Numbered from the stretch's first letter, positions 35,468 through 44,911 are shown. The stretch: DNA of 64,000 nt from Flavobacterium hiemivividum (GCF_004349145.1 NZ_SMFO01000002.1:363722-427721); one strand, 5' to 3'. A program made the numbers and translations. The notes: generated from the sequence alone by a model not told the origin.

Positions 35468-36187
35468 CTAACTACCTATCAATAAAGCGATTCCTGAGAT
35501 AAATAACAATCCTAGTATGATTTTTTTTAGTAGTACTTCATCTAGTTTTAAATAGACTTTCTTACCTAAAAATAAGGCTAAGATGAAAAAAGGCAAAACA
35601 TAAAGTGAATTGTAAACCTGGCTTAAAGTCAAAAATCCACCTAGGGCCAAAACGGGAATTCGCATTACAGTTACTAATCCCAAAGAAGCGAACATAGTCG
35701 CTCTAAAAGTCTTAACATCGGCAGTTTCATTTTTAACAATCATCACATACAAAGGACCGCCAGTGGCAAAAAGCCCAGAGAAAAAACCACCCATAAAACC
35801 AAAGACATGTTTCATTTTGTTCATTATTTGAAACTCTTTTTTAACTTTTAGGCTATTCAAAACAAATAGAATAATAAATAGACCAAGCGCTTTTTTTAGA
35901 AATATGGGTTTTCCATAAGTCAAAACAATGATCCCAACTATAATTCCCACGAAAGAAGATAAGGCTAAGTTTTTAACTAAATTTTTATCAATATGCTCCC
36001 ATTCTTTATAAACATAAATAGGAGTGGAGATCAAGTAAAAAATAGAAATATACCCCACCGCCTCAGATAAAGGCATTACAAAAAGTAAAAAGGGCAGTGC
36101 TATTAATGCGCCTGCAAAACCAATAATGGTTTGAATAAAAAAACCGGTAAATATCCCAATGGTAAGTACTAAAATCGGAGTGTCCAT
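35468..36187 (-). CDS. Sulfite exporter TauE/SafE family permease
   Basis: The 239-residue membrane protein has about seven to eight helices and the family features GIFTGFFIQTIIGFAGALIALP at the start and GFMGGFFSGLFATGGPLYV in the second half, forming the two-fold repeat of the TauE/SafE fold. Members export sulfoacetate, sulfite or other small anions, but the substrate cannot be assigned here. It is divergent from an Lrp-type regulator gene 104 bases away, which may control it; that is inference from position. Confidence 0.88.
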   Translation of the reverse strand: MDTPILVLTIGIFTGFFIQTIIGFAGALIALPFLLFVMPLSEAVGYISIFYLISTPIYVYKEWEHIDKNLVKNLALSSFVGIIVGIIVLTYGKPIFLKKALGLFIILFVLNSLKVKKEFQIMNKMKHVFGFMGGFFSGLFATGGPLYVMIVKNETADVKTFRATMFASLGLVTVMRIPVLALGGFLTLSQVYNSLYVLPFFILALFLGKKVYLKLDEVLLKKIILGLLFISGIALLIGS

Positions 36188-36291
36188 AGCACAAAAGTAC
36201 TCTTAGATTCAGGATTTTTAAAATTTATTCCATCGATAAAAACGTATTTATCCGTAATAAAATGGTATTTTTAGACTTTAAAACTTTTTTA

Positions 36292-36714
36292 ATGGTAGAT
36301 ACGATAGATTTAAAGATAATTGCGCAATTAGAGATCAATGCGAGAGCTTCTTATGTAGAAATTGGCAAACAAATAGGACTTTCACCATCATCTGTTCGCG
36401 AGCGAATCCAGAAACTGGAAGACAGCGAAATCATAACGGGCTATAAATTAGCCTTAAACAATCAAAAGCTGGGTTATGGTTTAGAGGTTTTTATTATGTT
36501 TAAGTTGTTTAGCGGCAAGCTAAAAACCTTTTGCAATGAGCTAAATGCATTTCCAGAGATTTCTCAGATCAACAGAATCACAGGAACCCATAATATATTT
36601 ATGAAAGTCGTTCTTGTAGATCAATTGCATTTGCAAAAATTCATTGATCGTCTATTAGTTTATGGCGAACCCACAACCCACTTAATTTTATCAGACCTGA
36701 AAAATTCAAATTAA
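36292..36714 (+). CDS. Lrp/AsnC-family transcriptional regulator
   Basis: The 140-residue product has the N-terminal winged-helix DNA-binding domain (VDTIDLKIIAQLEINARASY, GLSPSSVRERIQKLEDSEII) and a C-terminal RAM/ACT-like ligand domain (FIMFKLFSG, ITGTHNIFMKVV). The start at 36292 matches the usual N-terminus of the family; the ATG at 36262 would add ten hydrophobic residues. It is divergent from the TauE-type permease gene, a common arrangement for a local regulator, which likely senses an amino acid or small metabolite. Confidence 0.88.
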   Translation: MVDTIDLKIIAQLEINARASYVEIGKQIGLSPSSVRERIQKLEDSEIITGYKLALNNQKLGYGLEVFIMFKLFSGKLKTFCNELNAFPEISQINRITGTHNIFMKVVLVDQLHLQKFIDRLLVYGEPTTHLILSDLKNSN

Positions 36715-36743
36715 ATTTAACTTCAAAAAACTCTCAGACCAAA

Positions 36744-36812
36744 AATTCGCAAATTTAAAAATAATTATAATTTGCGAATTTGCGGTCAATATCTGGAATC
36801 CTAGCTGGCAAA
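36744..36812. repeat. Inverted repeat and partial dispersed repeat downstream of lrp
   Basis: AATTCGCAAATT (36744-36755) and AATTTGCGAATT (36769-36780) form a perfect 12-bp stem that may end lrp transcription although no T-tract follows. GGAATCCTAGC at 36790-36800 is the reverse of the GCTAGGAATCC word that ends the repeats near 27000. The stretch is bracketed by a direct repeat, TTTAACTTCAAAA, at about 36716 and 36849. Confidence 0.5.
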
Positions 36813-36900
36813 CTTTCAGACCATGTAGTGGTATAGTGGTAACTATAATTTAACTTCAAAATTTTTTTGTTTCTTTTTTGATCAAGCAAAAAAGAAAATT

Positions 36901-36942
36901 AAAAAAAAATCCTGACAGATAAAACATTATGTGTCAGGATTT
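36901..36942 (-). terminator. Terminator of the SlyD-like gene
   Basis: On the minus strand AAATCCTGACA pairs with TGTCAGGATTT (36932-36942 with 36907-36917) and is followed by a T-tract (the A-run 36901-36909 on the plus strand). It lies 20 bases after the stop. Confidence 0.82.
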
Positions 36943-36962
36943 AATAAAACTAGTATTTCTTA

Positions 36963-37394
36963 TTATGCTGTAATTTCAACTACTTCAAGATCAAAAATTA
37001 GTTCTTTTCCAGCTAAAGGATGATTTCCGTCTAAAATAACAGACTCTTCTTTAACTTCAACAACTAATAAGTTCATTTCTTGACCTTCTGGTGTGCGAGA
37101 AACTAATCCCATACCAACTTCTGGATCCATTTCTTGAGGCAATTCGCTTTTTGGGACTTCGATAAGTAAATCTTCGCGAGGATCTCCGTAAGCTTCTTCT
37201 GCTGGAATGGTTATTGTTTTTTTCTCATTTAATTTCATATCGATCAGCCCTTTTTCAAAGCCAGGAATCAAACTTCCTTGCCCTAAAGTGAACGCTAATG
37301 GCTCTTTTCCTTCAGAAGAATCAAATACTTGTCCGTCTGCTAGTTTTCCTGTGTAATGTACTTTAACCGTGTTGTTCTCTTTAACCTGAGTCAT
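36963..37394 (-). CDS. FKBP-type peptidyl-prolyl isomerase, SlyD-like
   Basis: The 143-residue protein has an FKBP domain split by an insert-in-flap domain, the layout of SlyD: VKVHYTGKLADGQVFDSS at the N-terminus, LIPGFEKGLIDM, then AEEAYGDPREDLLIEVPKSE opening the insert, and DGNHPLAGKELIFDLEVVEI at the end. It should speed proline isomerisation and act as a chaperone in the cytoplasm. The His-rich metal-binding tail of E. coli SlyD is absent. A clear terminator follows the gene. Confidence 0.92.
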   Translation of the reverse strand: MTQVKENNTVKVHYTGKLADGQVFDSSEGKEPLAFTLGQGSLIPGFEKGLIDMKLNEKKTITIPAEEAYGDPREDLLIEVPKSELPQEMDPEVGMGLVSRTPEGQEMNLLVVEVKEESVILDGNHPLAGKELIFDLEVVEITA

Positions 37395-37508
37395 AAATTT
37401 TTTTTTAAATTTTTAAAAATACGTTTTGCACAACTTTAAATCCTTGCGCTCTTAAATTTAAACCTTCTGTATCCTTAGGCGCCAAAACCATTCCAAAACA
37501 ACAATAAA

Positions 37509-37544
37509 AGATACAAATTTATAAAAAAGAAGAAATTTGTATCT
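37509..37544. repeat. Perfect inverted repeat upstream of the SlyD-like gene
   Basis: AGATACAAATTT (37509-37520) and AAATTTGTATCT (37533-37544) are exact reverse complements around a 12-base loop, in the 383-base gap between the SlyD-like gene and the aldehyde dehydrogenase gene. It could be a hairpin or a binding site. A second, looser pair (AGTACTTTTAT 37724-37734 and ATAAAAGAGTACT 37747-37759) sits just before the dehydrogenase. Nothing else is seen in the gap. Confidence 0.5.
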
Positions 37545-37777
37545 ATTATTCCTAGAACATAAGAATAACGCAGAAATTTATGAGTAACGCTAACTATAAA
37601 AAAGCTAATAAGCTTCTACTTTATGCCAAAATACTCCTGACAGCAATGGCAGCTACAGAATTCGAAACTATATAATTATGTAACTATTAATTAAAATGCA
37701 GGCCTACTTTTGACTGGCTTTTTAGTACTTTTATACTTTCGAATACATAAAAGAGTACTATTTTAAAGATAAAATCC

Positions 37778-39145
37778 ATGGCAACTGCTAAAAGTATAAA
37801 TCCCGCAACAGGAGAAACAATCAAAGAATACAACCGAATTTCTACTAAAGAAGCCTTAGCAAAAATAGCCGCTTCAAAAATGGAATTTCACCAATGGAAA
37901 CAAAAAACTTTTGCCGAACGTGCGAAATTAATGTACGCTTTAGCTGATGTTCTTGACGAAAACAAAGAGGAATATGCCCAGCTCACAACGCGCGAAATGG
38001 GTAAAATAATAGGGCAGGCCCGCAAAGAAATTGAAAAATGTGCTTTGGTATGCAGGTATTATGCAGAGCACGCAGCCACATTACTAGCTGACGAAACCGT
38101 AAAAACCGAGGCGACAAAGAGTTATGTAACTTTTCAACCTATTGGAGTAATACTTGCAGTAATGCCTTGGAACTTTCCTTTTTATCAGGCGATTAGGTTT
38201 GCAGCTCCTTCATTAATGGCCGGAAATACAGGTGTTTTAAAACACGCTTCTAATGTACAAGGTTGCGCCTTGGCAATTGAAGAAGCATTCCTAAAAGCTG
38301 GATTTCCAAAAGACGTTTTTACAAATTTGAATATCGATTCTAAGGAGGTTAAAATACTTATCGAAGATAAAAATATTGCAGCCATTACGCTTACTGGAAG
38401 TGATGCAGCTGGTCGTTCTATTGCGGCAATTGCTGGCCAGAACTTAAAAAAAACGGTGATGGAACTAGGAGGTAGCGATGCCTATATTATCCTGGAGGAC
38501 GTTGATTTAGAAAAAGCAACTGATTTAGCCACTTTGGGCCGGTTGCAAAACAACGGACAAACTTGTATTGCTGCCAAACGATTTATTGTCCTGGATGCCA
38601 TCTATGATGACTTCGTAGCCTTATTCACTAAAAAAATGAAAGCCGCCAAAATGGGCGAACCAACAAATGAGGATGTCTATTTCGGACCAATGGCAAGAAT
38701 AGATTTAAGAGATGAATTGCACGAACAAGTAACAAAAACAATCAAGCAAGGCGGACGATTAGTGCTGGGAGGAACAATTCCTCAAGGAAAAGGCGCTTAT
38801 TATCCAGCAACAATACTCACCGACTTAAAACCGGGAATGGAAGCTTTTGATAATGAATTATTTGGACCTGTAGCCTCAGTAATACGTGCCAAAGACGATG
38901 CTCATGCCGTTGAATTGGCAAATAATTCGCAATTTGGTTTGGGTTCTGGCGTATTTACAAAAGATAAAAGACGCGGCGAAAAACTAGCTTTACAGTTGGA
39001 AGCGGGAAGTAGCTTTGTCAATAAATTAGTAGTTTCTGATCCAAGATTACCTTTTGGCGGAATTAAAAACAGTGGCTATGGCAGAGAACTCGCTGCTTAT
39101 GGAATTCGTGAATTTGTTAATACAAAAACGATTTGGATTGATTAG
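37778..39145 (+). CDS. NAD(P)-dependent succinate-semialdehyde dehydrogenase-like
   Basis: The 455-residue protein is an aldehyde dehydrogenase: MPWNFPFYQAIRFAAPSLMAG, the nucleotide-fold TLTGSDAAGRSIAAIAG, catalytic Glu in MELGGSDAYIIL and catalytic Cys in LQNNGQTCIAAKRF. The overall pattern (AKSINPATGETIKEYN at the start, KTFAERAKLMYALADVL) fits the short succinate-semialdehyde dehydrogenase group, which feeds 4-aminobutyrate carbon into the citric acid cycle. No aminotransferase gene is next to it, so the true substrate is uncertain. Confidence 0.9.
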   Translation: MATAKSINPATGETIKEYNRISTKEALAKIAASKMEFHQWKQKTFAERAKLMYALADVLDENKEEYAQLTTREMGKIIGQARKEIEKCALVCRYYAEHAATLLADETVKTEATKSYVTFQPIGVILAVMPWNFPFYQAIRFAAPSLMAGNTGVLKHASNVQGCALAIEEAFLKAGFPKDVFTNLNIDSKEVKILIEDKNIAAITLTGSDAAGRSIAAIAGQNLKKTVMELGGSDAYIILEDVDLEKATDLATLGRLQNNGQTCIAAKRFIVLDAIYDDFVALFTKKMKAAKMGEPTNEDVYFGPMARIDLRDELHEQVTKTIKQGGRLVLGGTIPQGKGAYYPATILTDLKPGMEAFDNELFGPVASVIRAKDDAHAVELANNSQFGLGSGVFTKDKRRGEKLALQLEAGSSFVNKLVVSDPRLPFGGIKNSGYGRELAAYGIREFVNTKTIWID

Positions 39146-39224
39146 AAAACCTTAATAGCTAAAGAAACTATGCAATTTTAGTGCGAACTGATCGTATTTT
39201 ACATAATAATCAAAATTTAGATAA

Positions 39225-39665
39225 ATGAACAAAGAAAATGCAGCTGTTGATTCTATTTTAGTTCAGGATTTTAACGGCAAACAAATTGATTTATTAGAAA
39301 AATACCATGGAAAAGCTATTTTGGCAATCATTTATAACAATCAATGTTTGGGATGTACTGGACGTGCAATTCCTTTGGCATACGAATTACAGAAAGAAAA
39401 TAAAGAAATTCAGGTAGTTGGTATTCATACTAGCTTTAACAATACAGAAACTACTGAGATTGATATTAAAAGTATTTTTACAATTGACGAACTTCCGTTT
39501 CCAATTTACTTGGATTACGGCCATGCAGTTTACGATCAATTTGACTCTGCGGGAACACCACAATGGGTTTTAATTACAAAGGAAGGAATTTTATCGCGTT
39601 CCATATTTGGTTCTCAAGAAAACGCTCAGAATCGTTTGATGTATGCTTTGGAGGAATTAGTTTAG
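39225..39665 (+). CDS. Thioredoxin-like redoxin domain protein
   Basis: The 146-residue product has a TlpA/AhpC-like thioredoxin fold with the redox pair in YNNQCLGCTGRAIPLA (CxxC about residues 38-41) and the cis-Pro context SAGTPQWVLITKEG. No signal peptide or membrane helix is visible, so it is probably cytoplasmic. It follows the aldehyde dehydrogenase gene by 79 bases on the same strand and could be co-transcribed. The partner protein is unknown. Confidence 0.8.
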   Translation: MNKENAAVDSILVQDFNGKQIDLLEKYHGKAILAIIYNNQCLGCTGRAIPLAYELQKENKEIQVVGIHTSFNNTETTEIDIKSIFTIDELPFPIYLDYGHAVYDQFDSAGTPQWVLITKEGILSRSIFGSQENAQNRLMYALEELV

Positions 39666-39892
39666 AAATATCACAAAATATACTTGAAATAAAGTACAAC
39701 AATTAGTGATTTTTGATGGTTTTTATAAATATTTACTTCAAATTACATTTAATAATAAATGAACTATAATTTATATTATGTAAAATAGAATTATTGAGAA
39801 CTACTCTAGATCCACTACTTTAGTTATTAAACGAGCCATGCTATCAACTGTGTAGTCCTAATAAATTATGAGGATATTGTTTTTTAAAATTC

Positions 39893-39928
39893 ATTTAAGG
39901 CATCACTAAATTTCGCGATGCCTTAAAT
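39893..39928. terminator. Terminator in the redoxin-dinB gap
   Basis: ATTTAAGGCATC (39893-39904) and GATGCCTTAAAT (39917-39928) form a perfect 12-bp stem between converging genes. The rest of the 306-base gap is AT-rich with no gene seen. Confidence 0.65.
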
Positions 39929-39971
39929 AAATCCATTGAATAAAAAATTATAACTTTTTGGTTTCAGTACT

Positions 39972-40487
39972 TTATAAATACCTTTCCTGGAAAACTTTCT
40001 GATGGTGTTTTTGATGTCCAATGACAATAAAACCAATCGCACGAACCGATACGGCACAATTTGATGCAACTCCTACTCTGATTAATTGCTCTTCTGAAAA
40101 GCTTTTAAAAAGAGCTAAAGTAGATTGTCTCACCACCGCTAATTCTGTCAATAAAACTTGTAAACCTCTTTCATTGGCATTTGTATTGTCAACATAATCA
40201 TTTTCGTCAAAACCCGGTAATGGCGTTTTATCATTTCTAGAAATTCGCAAAGCGCGGTAACTAAAAACGCGCTCTGTATCGATAAGATGCTGAATGATCT
40301 CCTTTATGGTCCATTTTCCTTCAGCATAACGGTAGTCAAACTTATCCATAGGAATGTTCTGTACAAATTTTATAAATTCATGCAGACAAATTTCTAACTC
40401 TTCAATTAAGTTAACATTGTTCAATGCTTCTATATATGGCGCATAATACGGCGCATATTCAGTATTGGGTAATTGACTTGATTTCAT
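39972..40487 (-). CDS. DinB family protein
   Basis: The 171-residue protein is a four-helix DinB/YfiT-like protein. The metal-binding histidines are in KWTIKEIIQHLIDTERVF (about residue 70) and in GHQKHHQKVFQERY at the C-terminus, with the helix SYRALRISRNDKTPLPGFDEND between. Such proteins often bind a divalent metal and act as thiol-S-transferases with bacillithiol or similar thiols. It follows the PEP carboxylase gene by 12 bases and is probably read through from it. Confidence 0.85.
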   Translation of the reverse strand: MKSSQLPNTEYAPYYAPYIEALNNVNLIEELEICLHEFIKFVQNIPMDKFDYRYAEGKWTIKEIIQHLIDTERVFSYRALRISRNDKTPLPGFDENDYVDNTNANERGLQVLLTELAVVRQSTLALFKSFSEEQLIRVGVASNCAVSVRAIGFIVIGHQKHHQKVFQERYL

Positions 40488-40499
40488 ATTTTTTCTTGT

Positions 40500-43085
40500 T
40501 TATGCCGAGTTTCTACTTGCATTTGTGTTTCCAAAAAGAGAACGCATTACAATTTTTTCATAGACTTTTATTAAACTCTCATCTGGAACACCTTCCTTGT
40601 TGAGCTCGTTGATTCTCAATAAAGCATATTGTTGTATTGTCAACAAAGGCAACACTATACGTTCTCTTATTTGAATCGACGCTTTACCATCAGGATAGTT
40701 TTCCATAAGCTCTGTATGACCTGCAATTTTTAGCAATAATCTTTTCGATTCTAAAAATTCATCATAAATAATTTGCCAAAATTCTCCAAATTGAGGATCT
40801 TTTTTCATGTAAGCGGTTAGTGGAAAAAATGACTTCGCGATGGACATCATACTATTCTCTAATAGTGTTTTGAAAAACAGCGAATTGTCATATAAATCTT
40901 GAACCTTGTTCCACTGACCGGATTCTTCAAAATGCTTCAGCGCTGTACCTACTCCATAAAATCCAGGAACATTTTGCTTCAGTTGACTCCAAGAACCTAC
41001 AAACGGAATTGCACGTAAATCTTTGAAATCCAATTGCTCCGACTTACTTCTTTTTGAAGGGCGGCTTCCTATATTTGTTTTAGCATAATATTTCAAAGTA
41101 CTCATCTGCTCTAAATATGGAATAAACTTAGGGTGATTTTTGAAACTTAAGTATTTTTCATATCCTAAATTTGCTAATTGCCCCATTACATCTTTCTCTT
41201 CGACAGAGAGTTCATTCTTATTTTTACTAAATACCTGATTTGTAACTCCAGCACTTAATAAATTTTCTAAATTGTAACGACAGCTATCTAAAGTTCCAAA
41301 ATTTGAACTTATCGTTTGTCCTTGTACTGTAATCTGAATTTCTTTGTTTTCGATATTTGGACCTAAAGAAGCGTAAAATTTATGTGTTTTTCCACCACCA
41401 CGTGCTGGTGGCCCACCACGACCGTCAAAGAATATAACTTTTATACCATATTGTCTCGAAATTGCCGTAAGCGCTTCTTTGGCTTTATAGATACTCCAAT
41501 TCGCCATTAAATAACCGCCATCTTTTGTACCATCAGAGAAACCAAGCATAATTGTTTGCTCCATTTTTCTGTTTTTCAAGTGATTTGCATACATTGGGTT
41601 TGTATACAATTGCTCCATAATATTGTGGGCATTCAGCAAATCTTCAACAGATTCAAACAAGGGCACAACATCAACAGTAGGCTCTTCCCAGTCTGTCAAA
41701 CGGATCATCGCAAAAGTTTCCATTACATTTAGCGCACTTTCATTGTTACTTATAACATAACGATTAGCACCAAATTCGCCATTTTTCTCCTGAATAATTT
41801 TTATCGCTTGGATGGACTCGATAGTTGATTTTGTTATTTCATCGTCAAAATCATTCGAATCAATATCTCCTTTAACATTCGATAAAACTTCAAATTTTTG
41901 AGCTTCGGTTAAATCAAAATAGTTTTCAGGAAAAACAGCAGAGTCTGAATTTACAAAGTGCTTGTGAATATCTTTGAAAACAGCGTCATGAATACGGCTA
42001 TTTTGACGGATATCTAAAGTAGCAAAATGAAAACCAAATAGATTCACTTTTATGATAAGCGCTTCCAATTGATCCAAATAAAGAGACTGATGTTGTTCTA
42101 TAACGATTCGCTTAATCTTGTTCAATTGAACTTTAAATTCTTCTAAAGTAAGATAAATTTCACCTTTCGAATAGAAAACAGAACGATAAAGTTTATGTTC
42201 AAGTTCAGACACTAAAACATCAACACCTAAGAATGTTAACTTTCTTTTTAAACTTCTAATCTCGATGTAATAACACTTTAAAATAGATGTTCGCAAACGC
42301 TCTGCCACATTCAGTGTAATATCGGTAGTTACAAACGGATTCCCATCACGATCTCCACCAGGCCAGAATCCTAGCTTTATCAAAGGATTTTGAATTGACT
42401 CCCCCTGAAATACATTTTTTTGAAGGTAATGAACCATATCCCCTGATGTGCTGTAAAAAACATTTTCAAGGAACCAGATCAAGCTAACTGCTTCGTCAAA
42501 AGGATTTGGTTTTTCGCTTTTTATGAAAGGAGTTTTCCCTAATTGAGCCAAGAGCTCTTTTATATTCAATAAATTATTTTCGCGTATTGCTTCTGTTAAA
42601 TCATTAATAATCCCTAAAACAGAACCTGGGTAAAACTGAGTAGGATGCGCTGTTAAAACAGTTCTAACATTAAAGCTTTCGAGAAAATCAATCAATTCTT
42701 CTTTCTTTCCTTTGGCATCGGCTTTCTCTTTAATATCTCTAAGCGATCCTCTACCTTCCATGTTATTAACAATAGGAAAAGCAGCGTCTTCAACAGCATC
42801 AAATAATACGATTTGGCGCTCGATGTACTGGATAAAACGAAACATAAAATCGATCTTATCTGCCTCTTCTGTACTATTCGAATATTTACTAGTAAAATAA
42901 TCTACAATTTCTTTCGGAGTCTGTGATTTTTTGAAACCACTCTCGCAAACATCAGTAAATAAAGGAAGTAAAGCACCTGTATTATCTATGGAGTCAAATG
43001 GCAAAGTGATAAATACGCTGTTGTAAATATTGTATTTAGACAGGACGTTTTGATTGAAACGTTCAATTTTTGGCAGTGTATACAT
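40500..43085 (-). CDS. ppc: Phosphoenolpyruvate carboxylase
   Basis: The 861-residue enzyme carboxylates PEP to oxaloacetate, refilling the citric acid cycle. Landmarks are the catalytic His in VRTVLTAHPTQFYPGS (about residue 145), GFWPGGDRDGNPFVTTD, IMLGFSDGTKDGG and the mobile loop IFFDGRGGPPARGGGKTH. The C-terminus ends in SRNSA where most bacterial enzymes end in RNTG, and the loop reads FDGRGGPPARGGG instead of FHGRGGxxGRGGG, so both regions are variant although complete. An Lrp-type regulator gene lies upstream and dinB directly downstream. Confidence 0.95.
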   Translation of the reverse strand: MYTLPKIERFNQNVLSKYNIYNSVFITLPFDSIDNTGALLPLFTDVCESGFKKSQTPKEIVDYFTSKYSNSTEEADKIDFMFRFIQYIERQIVLFDAVEDAAFPIVNNMEGRGSLRDIKEKADAKGKKEELIDFLESFNVRTVLTAHPTQFYPGSVLGIINDLTEAIRENNLLNIKELLAQLGKTPFIKSEKPNPFDEAVSLIWFLENVFYSTSGDMVHYLQKNVFQGESIQNPLIKLGFWPGGDRDGNPFVTTDITLNVAERLRTSILKCYYIEIRSLKRKLTFLGVDVLVSELEHKLYRSVFYSKGEIYLTLEEFKVQLNKIKRIVIEQHQSLYLDQLEALIIKVNLFGFHFATLDIRQNSRIHDAVFKDIHKHFVNSDSAVFPENYFDLTEAQKFEVLSNVKGDIDSNDFDDEITKSTIESIQAIKIIQEKNGEFGANRYVISNNESALNVMETFAMIRLTDWEEPTVDVVPLFESVEDLLNAHNIMEQLYTNPMYANHLKNRKMEQTIMLGFSDGTKDGGYLMANWSIYKAKEALTAISRQYGIKVIFFDGRGGPPARGGGKTHKFYASLGPNIENKEIQITVQGQTISSNFGTLDSCRYNLENLLSAGVTNQVFSKNKNELSVEEKDVMGQLANLGYEKYLSFKNHPKFIPYLEQMSTLKYYAKTNIGSRPSKRSKSEQLDFKDLRAIPFVGSWSQLKQNVPGFYGVGTALKHFEESGQWNKVQDLYDNSLFFKTLLENSMMSIAKSFFPLTAYMKKDPQFGEFWQIIYDEFLESKRLLLKIAGHTELMENYPDGKASIQIRERIVLPLLTIQQYALLRINELNKEGVPDESLIKVYEKIVMRSLFGNTNASRNSA

Positions 43086-43129
43086 AATTTTGTTATAGTT
43101 GGTTTGTTATAGTGGAAAATAGTTATAAA

Positions 43130-43160
43130 AAAATAACCCCAAGAACTAACTTGAGGTTAT
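43130..43160 (-). terminator. Terminator between lrp-type gene and ppc
   Basis: Read on the minus strand, ATAACCTCAAG pairs with CTTGGGGTTAT (one mismatch) and is followed by Ts. It separates the Lrp-type gene from ppc, so ppc probably has its own promoter. Confidence 0.7.
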
Positions 43161-43184
43161 ATAAAAATATAGCATTCAAGTGAA

Positions 43185-43664
43185 TTACATGTTTTTGAAA
43201 ATAGTATGCATCAAGCGTTTCTTGTCATTGATGCTTTCTTCTAATGAAATCATAGTTTCAGTTCTATAAACTCCTTCAATATCATCAATCATAAAAATAA
43301 CATCCTTTGCATGTTTAGTGTCTTTAGCTCTAATTTTACAGAAAATATTAAATTTCCCCGTAGTTACTGAAGCTACAGTCACAAAAGGAATTTCGTTAAT
43401 ACGTTGTAAAACGAATTTAGTTTGAGAGGTATTATTAAGAAATACTCCAACATAAGCAATGAAAGAATATCCCAATTTATCGTAATCAAGAACTAATGAC
43501 GAACCCATTATGATTCCTGCATCTTCCATTTTTTTAACCCTAACGTGCACGGTTCCTGCAGAAATTAATAACTTTTTTGCAATATCCGTAAACGGAACTC
43601 TTGTGTTATCAATTAACATATCTAATATCTGATGATCTACTTCATCTAAACGGAACTTACTCAT
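43185..43664 (-). CDS. Lrp/AsnC-family transcriptional regulator
   Basis: The 159-residue product has a winged-helix domain (FRLDEVDHQILDMLIDNTR, LLISAGTVHVRVKKMEDAGII) and a C-terminal ligand domain (YVGVFLNNTSQTKFVLQRI, TGKFNIFCKIRAKD). These proteins form octamers or larger assemblies that respond to amino acids. A clear terminator follows, so it is probably transcribed apart from ppc. It is divergent from nothing near and 78 bases downstream of the M14 peptidase gene. Confidence 0.92.
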   Translation of the reverse strand: MSKFRLDEVDHQILDMLIDNTRVPFTDIAKKLLISAGTVHVRVKKMEDAGIIMGSSLVLDYDKLGYSFIAYVGVFLNNTSQTKFVLQRINEIPFVTVASVTTGKFNIFCKIRAKDTKHAKDVIFMIDDIEGVYRTETMISLEESINDKKRLMHTIFKNM

Positions 43665-43742
43665 ATCTCTTAAATTAATATTTATACTTGACTAATACAA
43701 AGTTTAAAAATATACTAAAAAACGATAAATTGATGTAAATTA

Positions 43743-44897
43743 TTATTTATTTATCAATCCGTTAACAAATTTAATGCTATTTTCTAAATAAAAATCGGCT
43801 TTTTGATTTAATTTCGGAAAGTTACTGTCCTTATCTTTATATGCTGCTTCTTTTGCATCGTACTCAAAATGACCATAATACCCGTCTAAATCTCCAATCT
43901 CTACAAAATAAGCATTAAAAACGAATTCGTCTTCTATTAACTCCTCCTTGTATTGTGCAGCAAAATTCGTAATTTTTTCTATACCATCATAATTTAATTT
44001 GACATTTTTATATAAAAAATCATAAAAAACGACTTTATTTTGAGGAATATTCAAGTATTTGTTAATTCCGTTGTCAACTATATCGTTTTCGCTAAGTATA
44101 GTAAAACTTGAAAGTAAGGCCATAAAAATATATTTCCTAGTTTCTTCCCTCTGATAATCTTCATGATAATGACCGGCCTCAAACAACAAAGTAGGCACTC
44201 CAAGTGCCTGAAAAGTATCACCAATACAATTTAGATTAAAAGAATCATCAAATCGTCCTACTTGGCCTGGTATATACTGTTGCAAAACTTCATTAATGCC
44301 AGCAATAAGATGAATGGCTTTTAATCGTGATTCATTTATTTCTCGTTCCTCATTATAAGAAGGCGCTAAAAAAGAGACTGTGGCTGGTTTTCCACTACTG
44401 CCAACTCCAAAAATAGTACGCTGATCGTGTAGATTAAAACAATAATGAGGTTTGAAGCAGTGAAACACCTCTTGTAAAACCCTACTTTCCGGCTGCGTTA
44501 GGTCTTGTGAATCCCTGTTTAAATCTATTGCATTAGCGTTTACGCGGGTATATGCTTTCGCACCATCTGGATTAAGCATTGGAATGCAACAAAAGGTAAA
44601 TGCTTGTAATAATTCGCTTGCAAGGGAGGAACCATTATGTAACACATTTATGAAGTCAAACAGCGCCTTTGTAGTTGTACTTTCATTTCCGTGCATTTGA
44701 GACCAAAGTAATATTTTGGTCTTCCCATGCCCAATTTGGTACTTATAAATTGGTTTTTTAAGTACTGATTCCCCAACAATCGAAAGTTGATTATTGGTGT
44801 TTAATTTATTTAATAAAGGCTCAATTGATTCTAAAGTAAGATACCTACCTTCAATAGACTGCTCCTTATTATCATTGAATATTTGTTCTAAATCCAT
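43743..44897 (-). CDS. M14-family zinc carboxypeptidase
   Basis: The 384-residue protein has the M14 zinc ligands His and Glu in WSQMHGNESTTTKALFDF (about residue 68) and the third His in FNLHDQRTIFG, plus NPDGAKAYTRVNANAIDLNR for substrate contacts and a probable catalytic Glu in LLFEAGHYHED. No signal peptide is visible, so it is probably cytoplasmic, and may act on peptide or amino-acid conjugates. The start lies 15 bases from a TTTACA-type operator-like site, suggesting control by the XRE protein encoded divergently at 45210. Confidence 0.9.
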   Translation of the reverse strand: MDLEQIFNDNKEQSIEGRYLTLESIEPLLNKLNTNNQLSIVGESVLKKPIYKYQIGHGKTKILLWSQMHGNESTTTKALFDFINVLHNGSSLASELLQAFTFCCIPMLNPDGAKAYTRVNANAIDLNRDSQDLTQPESRVLQEVFHCFKPHYCFNLHDQRTIFGVGSSGKPATVSFLAPSYNEEREINESRLKAIHLIAGINEVLQQYIPGQVGRFDDSFNLNCIGDTFQALGVPTLLFEAGHYHEDYQREETRKYIFMALLSSFTILSENDIVDNGINKYLNIPQNKVVFYDFLYKNVKLNYDGIEKITNFAAQYKEELIEDEFVFNAYFVEIGDLDGYYGHFEYDAKEAAYKDKDSNFPKLNQKADFYLENSIKFVNGLINK

Positions 44898-44911
44898 AGT
44901 GTATTGTTTGA

